A DNA stretch of 64,000 nt from Undaria pinnatifida (lineage: Eukaryota; Sar; Phaeophyceae; Laminariales; Alariaceae). The notes beneath the pieces were generated by a model. The model was not told where the DNA came from. It made no database searches and saw only the letters and a program-made list of their open reading frames with translations. The position numbers and the translations under genes were made by a program. Below are positions 45,601 to 57,600 of this stretch, piece after piece (position 1 is the stretch's first letter; every line of letters starts with the position of its first letter). The stretch spans positions 2,286,501-2,350,500 of the forward strand of contig JABAKD010000014.1 of NCBI GenBank assembly GCA_012845835.1, in the 5' to 3' direction.

Positions 45601-48600
45601 CCTGACATGTTGGACATGTTGGCCGTGCAGGGGCGGTGGGAAACGCCATGGGGGCGGGGGCGGGTCTGGTGGACAACAAGAATTTCCTGATGGAAGTGCT
45701 GCTCAACCACTTCGCAGACAGGGACAGTCAAATACAGCAGGTATGTGGGAATTTCCGGTGACGCCGTTGGGGAAGGGGGGGGGGTTGTACTCAGTTTGTG
45801 CATGGCCGTAGTCGTATGACCATAGACCCTCGCATCCCTACTATGCCAGGACGGAGCACATCGGGTTTTCACCAACCAGGCAGACTTTGCTTGCTCCGAG
45901 CGCGAAGCGCCGTGAGGTGTTCGGCGAGTCGTGCACGCTCGTAAGACGGACTTCGGCACCTTGTGCCTACTTTCTTGATTATAGATGACGGCGCCAATGA
46001 GTTACTTTGTTTTCTGGTGTGGCCACTCCAGAGACAGCAATGGGTATTACTATGTAACTGCCTCGTGGGGGGCTTACCATGTACGGCGTTAGGGTTCTCC
46101 GCCCCGTACTAATAACAATGGTCTAACTCGATATCCATCATGGTGACCGCCAAAAAAAAACACGAAAACGGTACCCTGGTTGTCTAGCTCACGCAGTGAT
46201 TGACATGTTTTACAGCGTCGTTGCCTACCAACGCCAACCCCAATATACATACCAGGTATAGTGTTTTACAGCGCCGGTGCCAACCGAGGCCAACTATTAT
46301 ATGTATATTTTAAGGGGGAGGGGGGGGGGGGGGTTGTTAGTTTCAGTCGAGGGGACGGGGTTCTCCAGTCTCTCCCGGCTTTGTTGGGGGGGAGGGGGGG
46401 GGGGGGGGGGGGGCTACGGCAGAGGTGTGCCTAGATTTTCTGACCCCCCGCGTATCAACAATCCATGACCTGGATATGTATTGAGCACTTATCACGCCCT
46501 CCCTTCCCCGTCTACTTCGAAGTGTGACTCCCCACACACCTCCTGATACGATCAGTACCCCCCCCCGCCCCCTCTGGTATTCGCTTACCTTGAATGTTGT
46601 TGGCATGATGGCGTTGTCGGGTGAACGAGCTGCCGCTGTACCCTAACGAAGATGTCCAGTGGGACGAGAACCTTGCGCTCCCCCCCCCCCCTCCTCCTAC
46701 AACTCTCCCCCCCCCACTCTACCCCGGCCTTGAATGTTGTAGGCAGTATCATTGTTATGGTTTGTGTAATGCTATGTCAGGTGGATGAGCTGCCGCTGTA
46801 CCCTAACGAAGCCTTCTTGTGGGACTATAACCCCCCCCCCCCCTCCTCCTACCCCTTCCCCCCTCTTCGTAACACCCCCCCCCCCCCCCCCCCCCGACCC
46901 TGACGTGGAACGTTGTATTTGCTGTCAAAGCATGGCGATTGAGCGAGCTCCCTTGGTACCCTCACGAAGCTCTTCTGTGGGACGAGAACCCTGTTCCCCC
47001 CCCCCCCCCCCCCCACCTCCTTCCTCCCCCCTGTATAACCCCCTCTCTCTCTACCCTACCCTTTCGTTGTGGGCGTGGTGGCGATGGCACGGCAGGTGAA
47101 CGAGCTGCCGCTGTACCCTAATGAAGCTCTCCTGTGGGACGAGAACCTTGTGCCTTTGGGTCAGTACTACGGGGGGAAGGTGATGGCGCTGCCCAAGCTC
47201 AACCTTCAGTTCCTCACCAGCCACGACTACCTGCTCAGGTGAACCACACGCACGCTGCCCGTGATGATATTTTTGTAACATGGTGTACGCTCCGGGTTCC
47301 CGCGTTAGTGCGGTTCCCGTTAGTGCGGGGTCCCGCGATAGTGCGGTTACCGTAGTGTCGAGTCCCAGTTTAGTGCGGTTACCGTTAGGGCGGGGTCCCA
47401 GTTTAGTGTGGTTACCGTTAGGGCGGGGTCCCAGTTCAGTGCGGTTACCGTTTGTGCGGGGTCCCAGTTTAGTGCGGTGCGCTCGGTCAGTATTTCGGGG
47501 GGCATGCGGCGGGAGCTTCAATCTCTTCCGGTTGGGGGATGGAAATATTGGGAGGTTGGGGGGTGGGGGGGTGGGGGGGTGGGGGGGGGTGTACTCGATA
47601 TTCATGCATGACCGTAGTCGTATGACCATAGGGTTAGACCCTCGCATCCCCACTGTGTCGGGACGGAGCATGCCGGGTTTCACCGACCAGGCAGTGTTGG
47701 GGGGGGGGGGGGGGGGGGGCTGCTCGCATTAACACTATAAATATATTAATAACTGCATGTATCATCATTACAGGACCATACTGCAATGGATACTGCACTG
47801 AACTTTTTTGGTTGTTGACGTTCACCCTGGCAAACATACATACCACCTACAGCAGGAGTCGTGTACGTTCAAAGGATAATACGTGTGTACAAAAACGAAC
47901 GATCGGTGTACCACGCAGCTTACAGAGATGAGTGTCGACCCCCGAAAAATTATCGAACTCACGACTGACGTATTTTAAGCATAGCTTTATAAAATGCCAA
48001 GCAATGCGGGGATAGCAACGCAGGGATGGATGGATGCTGGTATGTAGCAATGCGGAGATGGGTACGGCTACGCAGCAACGCTGAGATGGAGTTGACCCGA
48101 TTTTCCCTTTTGTGTTCCGGTTGGTGTTGGCAGGAGCTTCAATCTGTTCCGATTGGAGTCGGCCTACGAGATCCGCGGTGACCTGGTCGACGCCATCCGC
48201 CGCACCAACCCCCGGCGGGACCCTTCCAAGGGGGGGGCGACGCGATTCGAGGGCTGGGCTAGGATGGCGACGCCTATTGCGGGGGTTTCCATCACAGAGG
48301 TCAAGAAGCCTAACCTTGGGGAGAAAGTTCCTGCTGAGGTATGTATACCTGGTATGTAAGATGTATGATATGTGGGTTGAAAAGGAGGAGTCCTGCTCGT
48401 ATATGTTCAAATAGTACATGTTGTAAAACAGGCGGCCGGTTTATCACGCAGCTTGCAAACATGGGTGTCGACCCTAATTTTATCGTACTAGCAGCGCAGC
48501 TGACGTATTTGAAATAGTTAAGTGAAGAATGTGAAACGGAAAAAAAAAAAAGAGGTGAACAAGAACAAAAAAAAGAGAGGGAAAACAACAAACAATTGAA

Positions 48601-51600
48601 AAATGTAAGATGGGGAAATAATTAGATGGGTGCGTATGCTTTTTTTTTTTTTTTTTTCTTCGGTTCGGTTTCCGTTACAAAAAAGTTTTCGGGATTGGTT
48701 GTCCTTTTTTTCGGTTCGGTTTCCGTTACAAAAAAGTTTTGTTAGTGGTTGTCCTTTTTTTTTTAGTTTTAGTGCTTATTTGCCGGTTTTGGGGGCTGGC
48801 ATTGCGGAGGTCAAGCAGCATGATCTGAGGGAGAAAGTTCCTGCCGAGGTATGCTTGCAATTTTGGAGCAGTGGTCCCTCTATAGCGCTGGTGTGCGCCT
48901 GCCGGAACACCCGCATTGCAGCAGCGGCCGGCACTACTCTGCGTGCTGACCCTACCGGTTGTTTCCCCTATAGCGGCAACCGGCACTACCCCGCAAACTG
49001 ACACGACTGTTCTTTTCCACCTGTGTCAAGCGATTCCACAGGCATTCTAGCGGGTAGCCGGCACTATTCCGCATACTGATACCACTGGTGTTTTCTATCT
49101 GTGCCGAGCGATTTCACAGGCACTCTAGCGGGGAACCGGCACCACTCAACCGGCTGTAAAGAGGGACCTCTACTGCTGTACTTCGAAGTATATGAATAGA
49201 AACAGCAGAACGTAGAGGGAAAAAGGAAGAAGTAAAATAGTTGGGTCGGGGCTGATTCTTGTTTTGTTATGCTTTTGGTGTGAAGAGTTTTGTGTGGAGA
49301 CGGGCACGTGTATTTTGAGTGTGTTCGATTGTTTCCATGTGGCGTTGCCTTGGTTGTCCTTGGCTTGTTTTGCGTTGGCTTTAGCTTGGCGTGTTGGTGT
49401 TTGTACTCTGTTTTTTTTTCGTTTGTCGTGTTGGTGTTTGTACTCTGTTTTTTTTTCGTTTGTGTTCGTTTTTGGCCTTGCCTTTGTCTTCACTTTCTGG
49501 TAGCTGTTATTGCCATGGTTTTGCTGTGTTTCTGTTTTTTGTTTTTGTTGGCTTTGCCTTGCCTTGCCTTGCCTTGCCTTGCCTTGCCTTGCCTTGCCTT
49601 GGGTTGCCTTGCCTTGTTTGTCTCTTTCTCTCCATTTGTTTATTTTTCGTTTTATTTCTCTCAGTTATCTTTCTCTTTCTCTTTCTCTGCTTGTCAGACC
49701 GATGACAATGGAAAGCCGATAGTTTGACCAAAAAAAATCCAAACTTTTCTTGGGGTTATTTGCTAAAGATTAATGGGGTAACGTCGCTATGGGAGAAGAA
49801 CTTTTTTTTTTCTAGCTCTTTTTTTGGTCATATGCGGTCTCACGTTATTTTTGTGTTTTTTCCATCAAGCCTTGATCAACATTGTCCAACAAAGACGATT
49901 GACCTTCGATCTCGAGATGGAGGCAACCCATGGTCACTGCTCTTCGCTCCGGACAAGTCACATGAGTGTGGGTGACAGCGCTGAAGAGTTTATCACGATC
50001 CATGCCCTAGGGCGGGAGAGGTTGCTTGTGCTATCCTGTGGTCTTCCGTCACATCCTCTCAAAATTCTGTTTTTCGCCCGCTGGGATACAATAGAGAGTT
50101 TTTGTCTCAGTTTTCTACACACCAGCTGCCAAGTGTGCTTTAAACAGAAGCCTGATCGACGCCCGCCACAAATCACTGGCCGTAGAGTGAGCGCTGTACA
50201 CCGAGGGGGGGTCGGAGCCCCTGACGAGCTCGCCACGTTCAGAGTTCGCGACGCTGTCGTTGATTTCGTCGAACGAAGTGTGTGGAGAACACAAAATTGC
50301 GCCGCATCTAATCCAAATCTCTGCTTGAGAATTTCTCAAGCAGATGTTGGCCAAGATCGCCGCGAGAAATCGTTTTTTTCAGGAATTCTGGAAAATGTCA
50401 AAAAACAATTGTTCAAAATTCGGCCCATAGGCGACCGTTGAGGGAATGTTTGGCTGGGATCTTCGGGAATTTGAAACTTTTGGCCTTCCATTGTCACCGG
50501 TCTCAGGCTGATTCTACGTTCCCCCCCCCCAAAATCAGCGATTTTCTTAAACGAACGTTTTATGGCTGCTCGACACAAGGAAGGATACTACTGAAGAAAA
50601 GTATTAATGTAATTTCTTGTGTGCAAAGGTCTAACGATCGACGACGTCGGGGTGTCGCGGGACACCGTTTTGCAGGAGATACGACCGGGAGCTGGTTTTG
50701 AAACCGGCGATTTCGTTGAAGGAAAGTTGGGGGGGATACTGCTGTAGGACGACTCCTCCTCACTCATCCTTTTCCTTTTCCCCGCCCTTTTTATTTCGCT
50801 TCGAAAAACCGCTTGTCTCCTTTTTCTTTTCTTCTTTTTTAATGCTCTTCCCCTAAGGTTCTGGCCGAGGTGTCGCTTAATTTGGCCCACTTCGACAAAA
50901 TGCACATGAGGGAGGAGTGGGACTCCCTCAGGGAGCACGACGTCGTCTTCCTCATCTCGATCCAGTCCCCCCACGTGAGTCGCCCCGTTTTTACAACTTC
51001 GAGATGTGTCCTATAAACAACGCGATTGTTCTTAGTTAATCACAGCAGATAATTATCTCTCTTTTTTTTTTTCAAGAGACCGTGTTTTCTTATTTTATTT
51101 ACGAATTAAGATTTACGAATTAAGATTTGTTTTTAAATACCCCATCCAACCTTTACTAAACCCTTTTTTGGCCGCCCTTTGCAAAACCCTTTTTGCCACT
51201 TCCAACGTGATGTGACACTTATTTCCAAGTCGTTTGTCCGCAACAAAGTACGAATTGTTATGTTTGTTTCCATGCTTAAATCGACACACGACGCGTATGA
51301 AAATACGTGGAAGTGTGGTGAGCTAAAGCTTTATTTTTTACCCATCCGCCGGAGGATAAAAAAAGAAAAAAAAAAAAAAATCCATGTGCATGGGGGAGGA
51401 TTCAAACTCCCCTCGTGGAGCTCGACGCCGTCCTCCTTGTCTCGATCCAGTCCCCCCGTGTGAGTCGCCTACCCTCTTCCGTGCCCGTCAAAACCCTAAT
51501 GCATGTTTTGTTTTCTTATTAGCCCAGGCGATAAATTGGGTATTGAAGACTAGGATGAAACATTGAGCGGTGTTTTCCTCGCAGGTTTGGTTGGCGATTG

Positions 51601-54600
51601 TGTGTCAAGACGGTCCCGCTCTGTTTCTGCGTCGGACACAGGCTACTAATGGCATGGTGAAGTTGAACCCATTTGTTTTTCCTTCCGAGGGTGGCGGCTT
51701 GAAGAGGTGCATGCCTAGCCCAAAGACTGGCTTGTCAACAGAGTAAAGCTGAAAAGCGTAACGCGATGAACAGAAGCATGGCTCAGAGATATATATATAT
51801 ATACTTGTATATACATCAAAAACATCAACATTGAAAAAAATATTCCTGGTATGGTTTTGTTCCGACGATCTTGGGTTATAACCCCTTTAGAGCCCCCCAA
51901 AATCCCTCCCTATACTAAATTCAAGTAAATTTGTTTCCAAAAAGGGTTTCGAGTAGTGAAGGCGTTAAGGAACCTCCCCCCATTAGAGCCCCCCAAAATC
52001 CCTCCCTATACTAATTTCAAGTAAATTTGCCCCTAGAAAAGGTTTCGAGTAGTGAAGGCGTCAAGGAACCACCCCCCTTTAGAGCCCCCCAAAATCCCTC
52101 CCTATACTAACTTCAAGTAAATTTGCCCCTAGAAAAGGTTTCGAGTAGTGAAGGCGTCAAGGAACCACCCCCCATTAGAGCCCCCCAAAATCCCTCCCTA
52201 TACTAACTTCAAGTAAATTTGCCCCTAGAAAAGGTTTCGAGAAGTGAAGGCGTCAAGGAACCACCCCCCTTTAGAGCCCCCAAATCCCTCCCTATACTAA
52301 CTTCAAGTAAATTTGCCCCCAAAAAGGGTTTCGAGTAGTGAAGGATTAAGGAACCACCCCCCTTTAGAGCCCCCAAATCCCTCCCTATGCTAACTTGAAG
52401 TAAATTTGCCCTCAAAAAGGGTTTCGAGCAGTGAAGGCGTTAAGGAACCACCTGGTCATCCCGACAAAAAACAGCCTAAAAGTGCTACTGACGTATGCTA
52501 TGATACGGCAGATGTATGTACACCGTTTTTTTTTTCTGGGGCGCCTCGCTTGGAGAGGCCTGCCTGTACATGAACGGGAACGAAAAATCGAGTTTGATGA
52601 CATGACAAAACTGAAAGAGCATCCCGATCAAAAACTAAGAGAAGTTTATGGCCTGGGCTTTACGAGGCGTTCGGACTGGAAAACGGCAACGAAGTTTCGA
52701 CGATTTTGGGTCAAGGAGGAAGCCCGTCATTCAGAAAATGAAAAAAGCCAAAAAAAGGTATACCTTAGTACCTCTATCGTAGCACGCGTCGGAATGGTTC
52801 CCGGAATGGTCCCCGGAATAGTCCCCAACTCTTTCATCCCTTTAAAAAAAAAACAAGTAGCTTGTCTTCCGCATTCCGCAATAAAAGTATGATAGTTTGT
52901 CCGCGGAACAGAGGTGCGTCCGCGTGAACGTGGGTTGAGCCGTTTTCGTCGTGCTTCACTTGCCCACCCACAGCCAAGAACCTTGACCTTTTTTTTTGTT
53001 GTTCTTGCTTTATGGGCGTGCTCCGGCGTCGACACCCCTACCCCCCCCCGAAACACCCTCCAACCCCGCAGCCAACGCCAACCCCCAACCTGCCAACGCC
53101 CACTCCCCAAACCCCTACCTCCCAACCCCCCACCCCCTACCTCCAACTCCGCAAAGCCCAACCTCCCACTCCTTAAACTCCCACCCCCACCCCCAACCCC
53201 CTAACCCCTATCCCCTACCCCCAAATCCCCTACCCCCAAACCCCCTACCCCTAACCCCACAAGGCTCAACTCCCCACTCCCCTACCTCCAGCCACCCAAA
53301 GTCCAACCCCCTACTCCTCAAACTCCCATTCCCGACCCCGACCCCCTAACCCCTATCCCCTACCCCCCAACCCCCTACCCCTAACCCCACAAAGCTCAAC
53401 CCCCCACTCCCGTAGACTAGCGAGTAGCGAGAAAACGATCGCTATCCTAGGAGATAGATGGTGGCGGCTGACGGCGGAGCAGGACGGGGATGGGATAAGC
53501 AAACGATTTCTATGTAGTACCTGGTATATGGAAGAGGCGTAATGAGCGCCCCGAAGTGTTGGAGGTGTATCTATTAGGAGTAGGAACGGTGCTCCGTCTC
53601 CAAGGGGATGTGGGATCAATGGTCGAATGACTAAGGCAAGCAACAAATGAGTACGCCCCCCCTTAACATGCCCCCCTTAACATGCCCCCCCCCCCCCCCC
53701 TACGGTGCTCCGTCTCGAAAGAGATGCGTGGTCATCAGTCAAATGACTACGGCAAGCAACCAATGAGTACCCCCCCCCCCCCCCCCCCCCCCCCCGCCCC
53801 CCTCCCCTATCCCCATTCGCTCAACCCTCCAACCCCCAACCCCGCGTCCCCTTCCCCCGTTCTGCCTCCCGCCTGGTAATTTTGTTTACGCCGCGTGGTT
53901 GGATGCCTTGAGCAGGACGCCGAGGGCACCGGCATCCTCAACCTGCAGCAGCAGTGGCAGCAGCAAGCGGAGCAACAACAGCAGCAGATGCAGCAACAAC
54001 AGCACCATATGCAACACCCGCAGATGCAACACCCGCAGATGCCACACCCGCAGATGCAACACCCGCAGATGCAACACCCGCAGATGCAACACCCGCAGAT
54101 GCAACACCCGCAGATGCACATGCAATACAACGGACCGCCGCCGATAAACGGAAACCTCCAGCACCAACCTTTCCCGAACGGGCAGCAGAATAATGGCAAT
54201 AACAACGCTGGCCGAGGGTTTTCACAGGGAGGGAGGGGGCGCGGAGGCGGGCGTGGCGGGGGGAGGGGGGGGGAGAGGGGGAGGGGAGGCGACAGAACGG
54301 TGAAGGACGAGGAGGACCCTCTTTTCCCTGCAAGGTTGGTTGGGTTTGGTGCTGCCGTGCTTTTTCTGGGTTGTTGTTGGTGTTGTTGTTGGTGTTGTTG
54401 TTGGTGTTGGTGTTGGTGTTGGTGTTGGTGTTGGTGTTGGCGTTGGCGTTGTTGCTGTTGTTGTTTTTGTTTTTGTTATTGCTTGCTGCTGTTGCGGGTA
54501 CGTTTTTTTGGGGGGGGGGGTTGTCGCCGTCGGTGTTGTTGCTGTCGTTGTCGCTGCTGATGTTGCCCTCATCGTTGCTGCTGCCGTCGTTTTTTTTGCC

Positions 54601-57600
54601 GCTCTCGTTGTTTTTGGGATGTTTTAGTCGTTGTCGTCGTCGGTCGTTGCTGTTGCTGTCGGTGCCAATTTCGACGCCGAATGTTAACGCCATGGTTGCT
54701 TTATTGTTGTTTTGGTGGAGGACAGTGTTTGGGAAAAGTACGGAGAACGATCGTCACATTGTTTTTTGTGGTGGAGGGCGGGTTTTGAGAAAAGCACGAA
54801 GAACGATCGTCACACTGTTCTCCTTCATTTTATTTTTTGAACTGCTTTGGCCAGATACGGGGTGGTCGCTGTGCGTGGAGCCGAGGTGTACGAGCTGGCG
54901 GACGAGGAGGGCCACTTGCTCAACGACCCCGCTACACAGAAGGAGAGAGTGAGTCTTACCACTGGACGCGTGGTACGATACAGGTAGCACTTTTTGTTTT
55001 TGGTCTTATTTTTTTTTTATGGGTGATCCCTCCCTAAACTAACTTCAAGTAAATTTGTCCCCAAGAAGGTTTCGAGTAGTGAATGCATAACCCTTGAGAG
55101 CCCCAAAATCCCTCCCTATACTGAATTCAAGTAAATTCGTCCCCAAAAGGCTTTATAGGTGTGAAGGCGTTAAGGAGTACCCGTTATTCGGAAAAACAAT
55201 GGCTTTCTATCGTACCACGCGTCCTTTGAAAAAAAAAAATGGTTTGGGGGTGGGGTATATAGAGCTCCTCCTCGTAGTCTTTTTTTTTTTTTTTTTTTTG
55301 CGGTCGCCATGATGGTTATCGAGTTAGATCATATTGTGCGGGGTGGAGAACCCTAACTCCGCACAAGCGGAATGATCGCATCACGTATTAATAGTGTGAA
55401 TATGGTAAGGCACCCACGAGGCCGTTACATATTAATAGCAATACCCATTGCGGTCTCTGGAGTGGCCGCACCAGAAAACAAATTATAACTCATTGGCGCT
55501 GTCGTCCGTAAGCAAGAAAGTAGGCACAAGGTGCCGAAGTCCGTTTCGTTTTACGAGCGGTTCTTGGAAGGATGCGGTCTACCCTTCATGCGACTCGCCG
55601 AACACCTCACGGCGCTTAGCGCTTGGAGCAAGCAATGTCTGCCTGGTTGGTGAAAGCCCGGCGTGCTCCGTCCCGGCACAGTAGGGATGCGAGGGTCTAT
55701 GGTCATGCGACTACGGCCATGCACAAACTGAGGACACCCCCTCTTATTCTAAATCTAAGTAGTTTGTTCCCGTGTCGGGCGTGCGGCGCTAAAAAGGTCA
55801 CAGTAACCCAAATGGTCGGAAAACCATCGTTGTTTCTGAAATATGTGTATGTGTGCTTTTTGTAGACCTAGGCCATGCAAGGAATTTTATTGATCGGGTT
55901 AAGCGAAGCGTTCGTTTTTCCTCCCCAAAAAACAAACACAGGGGGGATGAGGTAGGTCCTCCTCCTGGTGACCGTAGCTTGCATCCAGGGGACGAGCACC
56001 ACGTGTTGCGACGCTTCTCACTTTTATTCCAAATGCCCGAGGGCTTTTTTCTTGGGTCATGATCCGACCCGCTGGTTCCGACCAGGAGGTTTTTGCAATC
56101 TCGGTGGGTCGAGTCCGGCCACGGGCCAGGAGGTTTTTTAAGTCTCACGGCTTGGCTTAGGAGGGATTCAGTGCTCATGGGTCGGGTCGGGTCGGTTCAC
56201 GCTGAGAAGCCCTGAAATGTGTTTGCCGTTTTCTGTTTTTTTTTTGTTGAGCCTTGGGGCGGAAACAAACGCGCCGGTGCTGGGGAACAAGCGAAGCCCC
56301 TCTGGTTGAGGGTGGGGATCAAACGATTTTGTTGGATTTTTCATTTTTGTGCTGGTATAACTTTTCGTTGTATTATTTTTTCGCACGCTTTTGCTTTACA
56401 CAAATTGGATTGTTTCGCCTTCTGTTTTTGAATCAGCTGTGCACAGGAAAACGTGCCGCCGGTGCGTGAGCAACTCGCGCGCCCTACGGCGGAGATTGGA
56501 TCACACCAATTCGAAACTGTGCCCATTCACATGTATTTTTATAAATTTGTATTCATGTTTGTCTCACTTTTTTCAAAGAAACACAAATCGTTTTCTGTTT
56601 TGAGTCGTTTTTTCTCAGATAAACGCGCCACCGGTGGGCAACTAGCGCAAGCTCCGGCGTGGGCTGGACCAAATCATTCGAACTTGTCCTTTTTTATGTA
56701 TTTTTATGAATCTTTTGTCTCACTTTTTACTAAAATGTATGCTTGGTATATTTTTCTATTTTGGATAGTTTTTGCTCAGAAAACGCGCCGTCGGCGGGGA
56801 ACACGCGCACCCCCCTCCGGCCGAGGCTGTGGGCCGATTTTGTTGGCAGTTGTTCATTTTCAGTCGTTTTGAGTCATTATTGGTCATCGTTGTTCTTGTA
56901 TTATCTACTTTTGGTCAATTTTAAGCAATTTTGTCGTTTTTGTTCATTGTCATTCGCTGATGTTCGTTTTTGTTCGTTTTTACACGTGTTATTTCAATTT
57001 TGTTCATTCTCTAACTTTTGTTTTTTACTGCCATGATGCGTGCTTGTCATTGCACAGAAGAACGCGCCACCGGTGGGCAACAAGCGCACCCTCCGGCTGC
57101 GGCTGGACCCTGCCCAGTACCACGCGGACATGAGGGCAGCGGACATGGTCTACGAAACCGTCAACCTTTTGGTGCGGCGCAACGCCAAGGAGAACAACTT
57201 CAAGGGCATCCTGGAGACCATTCGGTGGGTTTTATGAATGTCACCCTCCGAAGCGTTGTGTCGCGGTATACGTAATTGTATCGACGTTACGTAACACGTT
57301 ACTGCTGTTGATGTTCATACTTACGAGTATGTTTTTTTTCTTTCTGCCTTGTTATTTATTTTATTATTTTGCCGACCCAAACCCCAACCCCACCCCGGCC
57401 CTCTGACCACCTACTGCCTCAGGGACCTGATGGAAACCCCAGCGATGGGGCAAGCCGTGCCGCCTCAACCCTCCCCCGCCGCCCCACCCCTCCCCACCCC
57501 ACCCTATCCCCACCCCCACCCTATCCCCACCCCAACCCCCCTCCCCAACCCCTAGCTACCTACCGCCTCAGGGATCTGATGGAACATGCCAGCCCCCTAC

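Noticed and set aside
46621-46997. Extra AQR exons or mutually exclusive exons
   Set aside because: The copies stop after 50-60 bases, carry frame-breaking changes, lack donors and repeat sequence already present in exon 11.
49824-50441. Plus-strand frame of 205 codons in AQR intron 12
   Set aside because: No recognisable domain, no family match and no good splice sites joining it to AQR.
53938-54693. Minus-strand frame of 251 codons with Asn/Thr and Gly/Val repeats
   Set aside because: It is the antisense of exon 14 and of simple repeats in intron 14.
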